DNA of 41,182 bases, from assembly GCA_944326475.1 (NCBI GenBank), contig CALVEC010000019.1, positions 1 through 41,182 of the forward strand, written 5' to 3'. A model generated the notes under the pieces. It was not told the origin of the DNA. It made no database searches and saw only the letters and a program-made list of their open reading frames with translations. Within the stretch, counting starts at the first letter, position 1, and the number at the start of each line of letters is the position of its first letter. Of the stretch, positions 7,721 to 15,544 are shown one piece after another. Made by a program: the position numbers and the translations under genes. This stretch comes from Candidatus Gastranaerophilales bacterium. Its GTDB lineage: Bacteria; Cyanobacteriota; Vampirovibrionia; Gastranaerophilales; Gastranaerophilaceae.

Positions 7721-8890
7721 CTAAGAAAATATCTTCTCAAAACGCTCCATTGCTTCTATGGTATTTTCTTTTGAACCAAAAGAAGTCAAACGGAAGTAGC
7801 CCTCTCCGTTTTTACCGAAACCGGCACCGGGCGTTCCGACAACCTGGATTTTTTCAAGAAGAAAATCAAAAAACTCCCATGATGACATGTTGTTCGGGCA
7901 TTTTAGCCAGATGTAGGGCGAATGCTTTCCTCCGACATGCCAGATGCCGCATTTGTCAAGGGTTTCAGAGATAATTTTTGCATTTTCTTTGTAATAATTT
8001 ATATTTTCTTTAATTTCAAGCTGACCTTTTTCGCTGAAAACAGCTTCCGCGCCGCGTTGAATTATATAGGGAACACCGTTAAATTTTGTAGTTTGGCGGC
8101 GGAGCCAGAACTTGTTTAACTTTCCGAGAGCCTTCGGTACAATTGTGTAGCCGCAGCGGGTGCCTGTAAATCCGGCTGTTTTTGAAAGTGAGCAAAATTC
8201 AATTGCACAATTTTTTGCACCCTCAATTTCATAAATACTTCTGGGCAGCGAATCATCGGAAACAAAGCACTCATATGCAGCGTCAAAGAGAATAACTGCT
8301 TCGTTTTTGAGTGCATAATCAACCCATTTTTTTAGCTGTTCTTTATTATACACAGCGCCGGTCGGATTATTCGGCGAACAAATATATATGATGTCGGCTT
8401 TTACACTTTCGTCCGGCAACGGAAGAAAAGAGTTGCCGCCGTTTGCGTCCGCAAACATAACTTTTCTGCCTGCCATTACATTTGTATCAACATAAACAGG
8501 ATACACCGGGTCAGGAACGAGAACTGTGTTGTCTTTAGAAAAAATATCGAGAATATTTCCGATATCACTTTTTGCACCGTCAGAGATAAAGATTTCATCA
8601 AGTTCAAGCGTAACATTTCGTTTCATGTAATACTCAGAAACCGCTTTTCTTAAGAAATCGTATCCTTGCTCCGGACCGTAGCCTCTAAAGGTCGCCTGAA
8701 CACCCATCTCGTCGACAGCTTTGTGGAGAGCTTCGATAACTGCCTTGCACAGAGGACGCGTAACATCACCGATACCCAGTCTTATAACTTTTTTATCAGG
8801 ATTTTTTTGCACAAATTCGTTTACTTTTTTTGCTACGGTTGAAAAAAGATAGCTTTCTTCCAGATTTTTATAGTTTTCGTTAATGTTCAT
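7721..8890 (-). CDS. dapL: LL-diaminopimelate aminotransferase
   Basis: This 389-residue PLP enzyme converts tetrahydrodipicolinate directly to LL-2,6-diaminopimelate with glutamate as amino donor, on the route to lysine and peptidoglycan. It has fold-type I aminotransferase features: SPNNPTGAVY at about 172-181, DAAYECF at about 203-209, the PLP-binding lysine in SLSKTAGFTGTRCGY (Lys237), and an Arg in the FRLTSFG region near the C-terminus. The N-terminus (NENYKNLEESYLFS) is typical of DapL. The frame extends to 8953, but AGAGGA before 8890 fixes the start. The DapL route occurs in cyanobacteria, plants, chlamydiae and some anaerobes. It is divergent from the PPi-PFK gene. Confidence 0.93.
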   Translation of the reverse strand: MNINENYKNLEESYLFSTVAKKVNEFVQKNPDKKVIRLGIGDVTRPLCKAVIEALHKAVDEMGVQATFRGYGPEQGYDFLRKAVSEYYMKRNVTLELDEIFISDGAKSDIGNILDIFSKDNTVLVPDPVYPVYVDTNVMAGRKVMFADANGGNSFLPLPDESVKADIIYICSPNNPTGAVYNKEQLKKWVDYALKNEAVILFDAAYECFVSDDSLPRSIYEIEGAKNCAIEFCSLSKTAGFTGTRCGYTIVPKALGKLNKFWLRRQTTKFNGVPYIIQRGAEAVFSEKGQLEIKENINYYKENAKIISETLDKCGIWHVGGKHSPYIWLKCPNNMSSWEFFDFLLEKIQVVGTPGAGFGKNGEGYFRLTSFGSKENTIEAMERFEKIFS

Positions 8891-8930
8891 ACTTTCCTCT
8901 TTTCCGGGCATTTTTGTATTTATATAGTAA

Positions 8931-8936
8931 ATTATA
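8931..8936 (-). promoter_or_regulatory. Likely -10 element of the dapL promoter
   Basis: On the minus strand the sequence reads TGTGTATAAT, a consensus TATAAT with an upstream TG, about 40 bases before the dapL start. No good -35 is seen, as is common for extended -10 promoters. The same GTGTATAATTTA string lies before the helicase gene at 19692-19697. Confidence 0.5.
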
Positions 8937-9000
8937 CACAAAAAATTTTTCATGCTAGAATTTATTTGTATAAATTAAAGAGACATGAGGTATTACGATT

Positions 9001-10680
9001 ATGAAAGAACTTTCACCATTGCAAAAAGCCAGATTGGGCTTCAAACCGGTTCTTCCCGCTACACTCGCAGCCGGAATCAAAAGCATTGAAGTCGTTGAAG
9101 GCGAAAAGACAGAATGTGTAAAAGATCAGGCTGACATAAAAAAACTGTTCCCAAACACATACGGAAAATGTACGGTCACTTTTAAATCAGGCACAGAGCA
9201 GACTTTTGCTGCAAGAAATGTCGGTGTTATTCTCTCCGGCGGTCAGGCTCCCGGCGGACACAATGTAGTTGCCGGTTTATACGATGCGCTGAAACAGGCT
9301 AACCCTTCGAGCAAATTATACGGATTTTTAGGTGGTCCTTCAGGTATTATTGACGGTCAGTACATCGAGTTCACAGATGAAATCATTGACGCATACAGAA
9401 ATACCGGCGGTTTTGATATAATCGGCTCCGGAAGAACAAAACTTGAAACAGAAGAACAATTTGAAAAATCTCTTGAAAATTGCAGAAAGCTTAACATCTC
9501 CGGTATAGTAATCATTGGCGGAGATGACTCAAATACAAACGCAGCAATGCTGGCTGAATGGTTTGTTCAAAAAGGCGCAGGCATTCAGGTTATCGGATGC
9601 CCGAAAACAATTGACGGCGACTTGAAAAACGAACAGATTGAAATTTCTTTCGGCTTTGATACAGCAACAAAAACTTACGCAGAGCTTGTCGGTAATATTC
9701 AAAGAGACGTAAATTCAGCAAAAAAATACTGGCATTTTGTAAAGGTTATGGGAAGAAGTGCTACTCACGTTGCTCTTGAAGTTGCACTTCAAACTCAGCC
9801 CAACATTACACTTATCTCAGAAGAAGTTGAACAAAAAAATATGTCCTTAAAACAGATTGTGGACTATATGGCTGACGTTATTGCAAGACGTGCAAATGCC
9901 GGCAAAAACTTTGGGGTTGCACTGATTCCCGAGGGATTGATTGAGTTTATCCCGGAAATGAAGACAATGATTGCAAACCTGAATGACGTTATGTCAACAC
10001 TTGAGCAGGACGCGTCTTACAACAAACTTACAGTTCCGGCTGACAGATTTAACTTTATCGAAAGCAGACTGGATGAAGAAAACGCAAAAGTGTTTGAATC
10101 TCTGCCTGTTTTGATTAAGGCTCAACTGCTTATGGACAGAGACCCGCACGGAAATGTTCAGGTTTCAAAAATTGAAACAGAAAAACTTCTTATTGAAATG
10201 ATTAAAGTAAAACTCGATGAAATGAAGGCACAAGGCGAATTTATGGGTAAATTTTCCGACCAGTGCCACTTCTTCGGCTATGAAGGACGCTGCGCATTCC
10301 CGTCGAACTTCGACGCAAACTACTGCTATGCTTTAGGTTTTAATGCTTACGCGCTGATTCAGTCAGGATTGACAGGATACCTTTCATCAGTAAGAAATCT
10401 TACTGCGCCGTCAACAGAATGGGTCGCAGGCGGTGTTCCACTTACAATGATGATGAATATGGAAAAACGACACGGTCATTTCAAACCCGTTATCCAAAAA
10501 GCCCTTGTTAAACTCGACGGACCTGTCTTTAAAAAACTCGAGGCAAACCGCGAAAACTGGGCAATGAATGATGAGTACATGTTCCCCGGTTCAATTCAAT
10601 ACTGGGGTCCTTCTGAAGTCTGCGATATAACAACCCAGACTCTGAAACTCGAAAGAGAAGCTGCACTGGCTTCTGTATAA
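9001..10680 (+). CDS. pfp: PPi-dependent 6-phosphofructokinase (PFP)
   Basis: This 559-residue enzyme reversibly phosphorylates fructose 6-phosphate with pyrophosphate instead of ATP (EC 2.7.1.90). The N-terminal domain carries [10 protein letters not shown] (79-88), [10 protein letters not shown] (110-119), the key GGDDS (173-177) and PKTIDGDL (201-208). Asp at the fourth position of GGDDS, where ATP enzymes have Gly, is the mark of PPi specificity. The long form with inserted regions matches the PfpB-like group. The reaction is near equilibrium, so it can serve glycolysis and gluconeogenesis and saves ATP. A strong terminator follows. The class II aldolase gene lies about 0.8 kb downstream and uses the product. 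Confidence 0.94.
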   Translation: MKELSPLQKARLGFKPVLPATLAAGIKSIEVVEGEKTECVKDQADIKKLFPNTYGKCTVTFKSGTEQTFAARNVGVILSGGQAPGGHNVVAGLYDALKQANPSSKLYGFLGGPSGIIDGQYIEFTDEIIDAYRNTGGFDIIGSGRTKLETEEQFEKSLENCRKLNISGIVIIGGDDSNTNAAMLAEWFVQKGAGIQVIGCPKTIDGDLKNEQIEISFGFDTATKTYAELVGNIQRDVNSAKKYWHFVKVMGRSATHVALEVALQTQPNITLISEEVEQKNMSLKQIVDYMADVIARRANAGKNFGVALIPEGLIEFIPEMKTMIANLNDVMSTLEQDASYNKLTVPADRFNFIESRLDEENAKVFESLPVLIKAQLLMDRDPHGNVQVSKIETEKLLIEMIKVKLDEMKAQGEFMGKFSDQCHFFGYEGRCAFPSNFDANYCYALGFNAYALIQSGLTGYLSSVRNLTAPSTEWVAGGVPLTMMMNMEKRHGHFKPVIQKALVKLDGPVFKKLEANRENWAMNDEYMFPGSIQYWGPSEVCDITTQTLKLEREAALASV

Positions 10681-10693
10681 CTGTAAAAAAAAT

Positions 10694-10731
10694 AAAAAGC
10701 CGGCGTCTCCACTCGGAGGCGGCGGCTTTTT
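10694..10731 (+). terminator. Intrinsic terminator after pfp
   Basis: AAAAAGCCGGCGTCTCC (10694-10710), a 4-base loop, and GGAGGCGGCGGCTTTTT (10715-10731) form a 17-bp stem with one mismatch and one G-T pair. The A and T flanks make it bidirectional. Confidence 0.9.
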
Positions 10732-10880
10732 GTATTTTATATAATATAAACGCACAACAAAAAAAATTAGCCCCAAAGTGCAATACTTATTCCCAAAAAC
10801 GGGGATTTTCGCTTCTGCTGGTGCTGTTATACTTTTTTTGTGCCAAAAATGAAAAATAGCGGCACTGAAAGGAGTTAAAA

Positions 10881-10988
10881 ATGGAAAAAGGTATGAAAAA
10901 GCAGCCTGCACATACAAAAGATGCAGCTAAAAAACCGGCAACAAAAACCAAAAAGCATTCTAACGATACAAAAACATCAAAAAAATAG
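10881..10988 (+). CDS. Small lysine-rich basic peptide (35 residues)
   Basis: This short gene encodes 35 residues of which about 40% are lysine; there are no Arg, aromatic or Cys residues (MEKGMKKQPAHTKDAAKKPA and a similar tail). AAAGGAG lies 6 bases before the ATG, and a good terminator follows at 11008-11038. It therefore has every sign of a real, separately transcribed small gene placed between the pfp and fba genes. Its composition resembles disordered histone-H1-like tails or small nucleic-acid-binding peptides. No family is recognised and the function is unknown. Confidence 0.7.
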   Translation: MEKGMKKQPAHTKDAAKKPATKTKKHSNDTKTSKK

Positions 10989-11007
10989 ATTTTAATTGAG
11001 TGCGAAG

Positions 11008-11038
11008 CGGCGGAGACAATATATGTCTCCGCTGTTTT
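11008..11038 (+). terminator. Intrinsic terminator after the small basic peptide
   Basis: CGGCGGAGACA (11008-11018) pairs with TGTCTCCGCTG (11024-11034), with one G-T pair, then TTTT. The loop is ATATA. Confidence 0.85.
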
Positions 11039-11039
11039 A

Positions 11040-11426
11040 ATTCAATTTTTTTCATATAGTCAACTGACCCCGATGAAATAACTATACGGCACGGAGAAAC
11101 TTCGTTTCTCACTCAGCCTCCCTCTAAAAAAACGATACTTAATCGTTTTTTCAGAGTTCTTGGGTGCATAAAACAAGTTTAACCTTTGTTTTAATACCGG
11201 CGCAAGCAACAAGTACATGGTGTCACCCTCACAGAAACAATACTTAATTTTTTCTTCGTCAGAGTGTAAAATGACAGACTTGGTGCCACTCGCACTCAGT
11301 GTACCATTTTTACAAGCGAGGTCACTCTCAGACAATATTATCGGAACTTGACTGAAAACTTATGCATGGTCTTGCCCTTAACTTTTGTTTGCGCTAAATT
11401 TTTATTAGCGAGTTATCTTCCGCATG
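11040..11426. other. Intergenic region rich in hairpins and degenerate repeats
   Basis: I see no credible gene. Perfect inverted repeats are GAGAAAC-TTC-GTTTCTC (11094-11110), AAAAAACGAT-ACTTA-ATCGTTTTTT (11127-11151), and CGCTAA/TTAGCG (11392-11397, 11405-11410). Between 11218 and 11340, words like GGTGTCACCCTCA, GGTGCCACTCGCACTCA and GAGGTCACTCTCA recur three times in degenerate form. A 91-codon minus-strand frame runs through these repeats without a ribosome-binding site and is not accepted. The block looks like a dispersed intergenic repeat or a decayed element. Confidence 0.4.
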
Positions 11427-11448
11427 TTATATAAAAATTTTTATATAA
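11427..11448. promoter_or_regulatory. 22-bp perfect palindrome in the fba leader
   Basis: The 22 bases from 11427 to 11448 are identical to their reverse complement (TTATATAAAAA followed by its mirror). The site lies 26 bases before the fba start. It could be an operator or part of the -10 region (TATATA or TATAAA are inside it). AT-rich palindromes of this length can also arise by chance in such DNA. Confidence 0.4.
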
Positions 11449-11473
11449 AGTAGTAAAAAGAGGAGACATGACT

Positions 11474-12433
11474 ATGTCAGAAAGAAAATTAGTTGGAACA
11501 AACGAAATGTTCAAAAAAGCACTCGCAGGCGGTTATGCTATCGGTGCTTACAACGTTAACAACATGGAAATTTTGCAAGGTATTGCAGAAGCTGCAGAAG
11601 AAACACAATCTCCGATTATTCTTCAAGTATCTGCAGGTGCAAGAAAATATGCAAATCAGACTTATCTGATTAAACTTGTTGAAGCTGCTCTTGCTACAAC
11701 AACTGTACCGATTGCATTACACCTTGACCACGGTGCCGATTTTGAAATCTGCAAAGCTTGTATTGACGGTGGTTTTTCATCTGTTATGATTGACGGTTCA
11801 AGATTCCCGCTTGAAGAAAACATTAAGTTAACAAAACAGGTTGTTGACTATGCTCATCCGCGCGGAGTTTCAGTTGAAGCCGAACTCGGAAAACTGGCAG
11901 GTGTTGAAGATGATGTAAAAGTTCACGCAAAAGATTCAACTTACACAGATCCGGAAGAAGCTGCAAGATTTGTTAAAGAAACAGGCTGTGATTCGTTGGC
12001 TGTAGCTATCGGAACATCTCACGGCGCATACAAATTCAAAGGCGAAGCTAAACTTGACTTTGAAAGACTTGCTGCAATCAAAAAAGCTGTTAACGAAGCT
12101 GTTGGTTATGATTATCCGCTTGTTCTTCACGGATCTTCATCAGTTCCTGCTGAGTTCGTTGCAAAATGCAATAAATTTGGCGGCAACCTCCCTGATGCTC
12201 AAGGCGTTCCGGAAGATATGCTTAACTATGCTTCAAAACACGGTGTTGCAAAAATCAACATCGATACAGATTTGAGACTTGCTATGACATCAACTATCAG
12301 AGAGTTCTTTGTTGAACATCCTGAAAAATTTGACCCCAGAGAATATATGGGTCCCGGCAGAACTGCTGTTAAGGAAATGGTTAAACACAAAATGGTTGAT
12401 GTTCTTGGTACTGCAGGTCACGCAAAAGACTAG
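11474..12433 (+). CDS. fba: Class II fructose-1,6-bisphosphate aldolase
   Basis: This 319-residue zinc enzyme splits fructose 1,6-bisphosphate to dihydroxyacetone phosphate and glyceraldehyde 3-phosphate. It shows AYNVNNME (25-32), IALHLDHGAD (80-89; His83, Asp85 and His86 hold the metal and catalysis), VMIDGSRFPLEENI, VEAELGKLAG, AIGTSHGAYK with a metal His, and VLHGSSSVPAEF. It completes a glycolytic pair with the PPi-PFK gene upstream. AGGAG ends 8 bases before the ATG at 11474, an ideal spacing, whereas the ATG at 11468 is only 2 bases away. Two terminators follow. Confidence 0.95.
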   Translation: MSERKLVGTNEMFKKALAGGYAIGAYNVNNMEILQGIAEAAEETQSPIILQVSAGARKYANQTYLIKLVEAALATTTVPIALHLDHGADFEICKACIDGGFSSVMIDGSRFPLEENIKLTKQVVDYAHPRGVSVEAELGKLAGVEDDVKVHAKDSTYTDPEEAARFVKETGCDSLAVAIGTSHGAYKFKGEAKLDFERLAAIKKAVNEAVGYDYPLVLHGSSSVPAEFVAKCNKFGGNLPDAQGVPEDMLNYASKHGVAKINIDTDLRLAMTSTIREFFVEHPEKFDPREYMGPGRTAVKEMVKHKMVDVLGTAGHAKD

Positions 12434-12448
12434 TATCACTTATTTACA

Positions 12449-12477
12449 AAAAAGCTCCGGTTTTTCCGGGGCTTTTT
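12449..12477 (+). terminator. Intrinsic terminator after fba
   Basis: AAAAAGCTCCGG (12449-12460) pairs with CCGGGGCTTTTT (12466-12477) with one G-T pair. The loop is TTTTT. Confidence 0.9.
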
Positions 12478-12500
12478 ATTATTATATGTTTAAACACACA

Positions 12501-12536
12501 AAAAAGACTCCGACAAGAAAAAAGAGGAGTCTTTTT
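12501..12536. terminator. Second, bidirectional terminator between fba and convergent orphan
   Basis: AAAAAGACTCC (12501-12511) and GGAGTCTTTTT (12526-12536) form a perfect 11-bp stem with a 14-base purine-rich loop. It likely ends transcription of the minus-strand gene at 12574. Confidence 0.75.
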
Positions 12537-12573
12537 AAAAACCCGTTTAAATTTATAGAGTTATGGCAGCCTC

Positions 12574-12897
12574 TTAGTATTTAAACGAGCGTTCAATATT
12601 CTTTTCGAGCATTTGTTCACAAGATTCAAGCTCAGTATTAATCATCTGGATTTTTTCCTTGTAGTGCTGCATTTGCAAGTCAAGTTCCTTTTCCATAATA
12701 TGAAGCCGCTCTTTTCGTGCCTCAAGCTTTTTGACCAGCGGGTCGTCAGAGTCCAAATCAGACCCGACGTTCAGCAAATCAGAGACAGTTTTTGACAGAT
12801 TCATCTTAGCTTCGGCAACAAGATGTTCTTTGTATTCAAGATCGAGCCTGTATGCAGTGAGGTACATCACTCGCATTTGAGCTATTGCCAATCCCAT
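12574..12897 (-). CDS. Small coiled-coil protein, short form of the MGxAxxQxR head/tail family
   Basis: This 107-residue, mostly helical protein starts MGLAIAQMRVMYLTAYRLDL and ends NTELESCEQMLEKNIERSFK. Both ends align without gaps to the 324-residue protein encoded at 13699-14673: M1, G2, A4, Q7, R9, A15, E21, Y22 and V27 at the head, and TELES, NI and FK at the tail. It is thus a version of that protein lacking the central domain. Heptad-like spacing from about residue 50 to 100 suggests a coiled coil. There is no signal peptide. It lies downstream of another orphan on the same strand and is divergent from its long relative. The family is unknown to me by function. Confidence 0.72.
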   Translation of the reverse strand: MGLAIAQMRVMYLTAYRLDLEYKEHLVAEAKMNLSKTVSDLLNVGSDLDSDDPLVKKLEARKERLHIMEKELDLQMQHYKEKIQMINTELESCEQMLEKNIERSFKY

Positions 12898-12948
12898 TTT
12901 GGACCACCCTTATCTAGTTTTTTTGACTTTCACACAATCCTTTTTGGA

Positions 12949-13221
12949 TTATCTTGTAGTATTGAATTTGTTTCCGTAGAGGAAAACATGTTCGTTGTTT
13001 TCTGCAATCAGCTTTTCCATCTGCTCAAGTTTGTACATCTGGTAATTAACTCTATATTTTGCCATTTTAAGCTTTTTACCCATAGTAAGGTAATTTTTAA
13101 GAATTTCAGCAAACATATTAGCTATTACAACTACAGGGTTATTTCTCTTAAGGTAAGAAATCATATACCCTATGAAGTTCAGCATATTCTGCAGATTGTA
13201 CTGAATTGCACTTTGTAACAC
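12949..13221 (-). CDS. Small hypothetical helical protein
   Basis: This 90-residue protein is unrecognised. The N-terminal half is hydrophobic and helical (MLNFIGYMISYL, then VVVIANMFAEIL) and the second half is basic and coiled-coil-like (YRVNYQMYKLEQMEKLIAEN). It could be a membrane-associated or partner-binding helix bundle. The ribosome-binding site (AAAGGAG) lies upstream of the ATG. It is followed 51 bases later by the short head/tail family gene on the same strand, and the two are likely cotranscribed. The pair is divergent from two plus-strand orphan genes, so the four look like one locus. Confidence 0.6.
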   Translation of the reverse strand: MLQSAIQYNLQNMLNFIGYMISYLKRNNPVVVIANMFAEILKNYLTMGKKLKMAKYRVNYQMYKLEQMEKLIAENNEHVFLYGNKFNTTR

Positions 13222-13698
13222 TTACTTGCTCCTTTACGGGTCTACATAACTATAAAAACATTGAACGTTGATTTATTGCCTATGTACAAAAATTTTTTAA
13301 TAATTCTTTACTTTTCGTCTGCTTTAGCCGTTATCGGGCTGCTTCCCTGTTGATTTATAAAATCATAATAAATCGTTCGTTCTATGTTATTTATCGGCAT
13401 TCTTTTCCGTTTTCTTTAATTAAATTTCACCAAAAATAAAAAAATTGAAACAAAATGTTACATTCAAAAATGAATAAACCTATTTTCCGGCTTAAAAAGA
13501 AATATTTCTATAACCAAACCTTTATAAGTAAAAAACTACATTGTCTGTATGATTTTAAACCAAAAAACTTTAAAACCCCTGAAAAAGCGGATATAATAGG
13601 AAAGTAACATTAATTAATATAAAATACGAGAAATATTGACTAATTTACAAACGTCATTAAATACAAAATAGGAAGTTAATTAATACGGAGACACAAAT
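13222..13698. other. Divergent promoter region of the orphan locus
   Basis: This gap of 477 bases holds no gene. It is very AT-rich from about 13250 to 13690. A consensus TATAAT sits at 13592-13597 on the plus strand, with a weak -35 (TTTAAA, 13569-13574) at 17-bp spacing, giving a leader of about 95 bases before the 13699 start. CGGAG lies 8 bases before that ATG. A promoter for the minus-strand pair must also lie here, but I cannot place it with confidence. Confidence 0.45.
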
Positions 13699-14673
13699 AT
13701 GGGTATGGCAGCTTCTCAAGCCAGATATTTAGGTATCCAGGCAAGAAAAACAAATGTAGAATACGAAGGTCAACAGGTAAACCAGCAGCGTACAGCACTT
13801 GCGAACCAGAGTGCAAATCTTTTCAGAAGATTGTTGACGCTTGAAGTTCCGACACCTCCTGACCAGACAAATTATAAAACCAGCAACTACACCTTCTCGG
13901 ATGCAACAAGTTCAGACGGAAACGCAACAATAGAAGAAATAACCGCAAATGAAGGCACAGATCCTCAGACTTATACTGTCAATATTCGCAGAAACGTAAC
14001 GGTGCCGCAGTATGGCGCAATGACGAATCAAGAGGTTTCTGTTATAAAAGACGGCGATACCTACAAGATGAATCTTTCAAACGGCACGCAATTCACTCTT
14101 AACGGACCTATAACCCCGCTTAGTGAAACCTATGTAAATGCTTTTAATGAACTTGGTTCTACCGAGTACGAAAACAGCACTGACGATACATATTACCGTT
14201 ACACAAACCCGGCTACAGGCGCAACTTACTACATAAACGCAACTCAAACCGGTTTTAACCCTGATGTACAGACGAATCAGACTATTGATATGTTTTCTAT
14301 GATATCAGGAACGGAACAACAGTATCAAACTATTACGAATGCTACACTGGGTAAAAGTGAAGAAGGTATTTATACATCAATTTATTGGACAGACGACGAA
14401 GGCTCTCACAGCTATAATCTCACTCCGTCCTCGGAATACGATGATGCAGCTTACGATGCTGCAATGAATCAGTACAACTATGACAAAGAACTTTATGACA
14501 AAGAAGTTGCTGATATAAACGCAAAAACACAGGAGCTTCAGGAACAAGACAGAACGCTTGAACTCCGTCTTGCGCAGCTTGATACAGAGCAGCAGGCTCT
14601 CCAAACAGAGCTGGAATCAGTTAAAAAAGTTATTGATTCAAACATTGATAATGTATTTAAAACATTCCAGTAA
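13699..14673 (+). CDS. MGMAASQAR head/tail protein with large central domain
   Basis: This 324-residue protein has three parts. The helical head (1-50) starts MGMAASQARYLGIQARKTN. A Thr/Asn/Tyr-rich, probably beta-rich centre spans about 55-265 (for example NYTFSDATSSDGNATIEE). The C-terminal coiled coil (about 266-324) contains LAQLDTEQQALQTELES and ends NIDNVFKTFQ. Head and tail align without gaps to the 107-residue protein at 12574-12897. Conserved terminal helices around a variable middle resemble the layout of flagellin-like or other filament or secreted-tip proteins, but no sequence match to flagellin is claimed. There is no classical signal peptide. The next gene starts 29 bases downstream and is likely in the same operon. 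Confidence 0.78.
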   Translation: MGMAASQARYLGIQARKTNVEYEGQQVNQQRTALANQSANLFRRLLTLEVPTPPDQTNYKTSNYTFSDATSSDGNATIEEITANEGTDPQTYTVNIRRNVTVPQYGAMTNQEVSVIKDGDTYKMNLSNGTQFTLNGPITPLSETYVNAFNELGSTEYENSTDDTYYRYTNPATGATYYINATQTGFNPDVQTNQTIDMFSMISGTEQQYQTITNATLGKSEEGIYTSIYWTDDEGSHSYNLTPSSEYDDAAYDAAMNQYNYDKELYDKEVADINAKTQELQEQDRTLELRLAQLDTEQQALQTELESVKKVIDSNIDNVFKTFQ

Positions 14674-14702
14674 TCCCGGTCTTTTAGATATGCGAGGTCA
14701 AT

Positions 14703-15518
14703 ATGTCTTACAAAAATGACGGATATCTTGTAATAGCAAACAAATTCGGAACGGCAAGTTCAGATGCCAAAGCACAGTTGTTTGAAACTTATGACAGACT
14801 GCGCGACATAACAGTCAGCGGTTCAGCTCTGGACGGCGCCGGTTTTGGTACAGCCGGAAGTTTTCTGTGGCAAATAGCAAGACTTATTGCACCAAGTGCA
14901 TTCATGCCTGTTATGGGCGGCAATACAACGATGAACATCCCAGGAACATCATATTGGTCTCCGATTAGCGGCGGCAACTCTATCCTTGACAGCGGAAGTG
15001 CGGCATTTGGTATAACCGGGCTTGGCAACTACCCCGGGTTTCCGTCAGGAGCTGCCCCGATAACATGGGGGTTCGGCTCTGAAAGCGGAATAGCTACAGG
15101 AGGTGCGTCAGGTCTCTACGATGCTGCAAACATAGGAGGCTCTGTCGGTGTAAACGCAGCTGCTTACGGTGCCGGAGTTGCGTCGGGATTTGGTGTACCC
15201 GGAACAAGCTGGGTTCTTCCGACTGCAGGTGTTGTATCCGGTGTAGCCGGCGTTGTGCAAGCAATGGCACCTTATATGGGTGTGTTCGGACTTGGTGCTA
15301 CAGTTGCAGGTAACCTTTTGCAAGGTACCACATCAGCAGCTCTTGCCGCTTATCAGAATATTTCCGGTCAAATCGTTGCAAATGCGGATTCTATTTTATC
15401 CAATAAAGTAAGAAATATTGAAACTGTCGTCAAAATGCTTGACACGCAGGGCGATATTGTTAAAAAGATGCTTAAAGACTCCATTGAAAGTGACAGCAAG
15501 CAAGTTCAAAATATGTAG
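14703..15518 (+). CDS. Hypothetical Gly/Ala/Ser-rich protein with hydrophobic hairpin
   Basis: This 271-residue protein is unrecognised. A short helical start (NKFGTASSDAKAQLFETYDR) is followed by a long low-complexity Gly/Ser/Ala/Pro region (about 45-175). A hydrophobic glycine-rich pair of helices follows (about 180-215, with GVVSGVAGVVQAMAPYMG), and then a helical, coiled-coil-like tail (SNKVRNIETVVKMLD to the end). Hydrophobic hairpins inside otherwise polar proteins occur in membrane-inserting secreted proteins, but this is only an analogy. GAGG lies 5 bases before the ATG. It follows the 324-residue head/tail gene closely and probably works with it. Confidence 0.7.
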   Translation: MSYKNDGYLVIANKFGTASSDAKAQLFETYDRLRDITVSGSALDGAGFGTAGSFLWQIARLIAPSAFMPVMGGNTTMNIPGTSYWSPISGGNSILDSGSAAFGITGLGNYPGFPSGAAPITWGFGSESGIATGGASGLYDAANIGGSVGVNAAAYGAGVASGFGVPGTSWVLPTAGVVSGVAGVVQAMAPYMGVFGLGATVAGNLLQGTTSAALAAYQNISGQIVANADSILSNKVRNIETVVKMLDTQGDIVKKMLKDSIESDSKQVQNM

Positions 15519-15544
15519 CAGCATATTCTTCATGTTGTAGCCAG

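Noticed and set aside
11060-11335. 91-codon minus-strand frame
   Set aside because: Runs through hairpins and degenerate repeats and has no ribosome-binding site; probably chance translation of a repeat.
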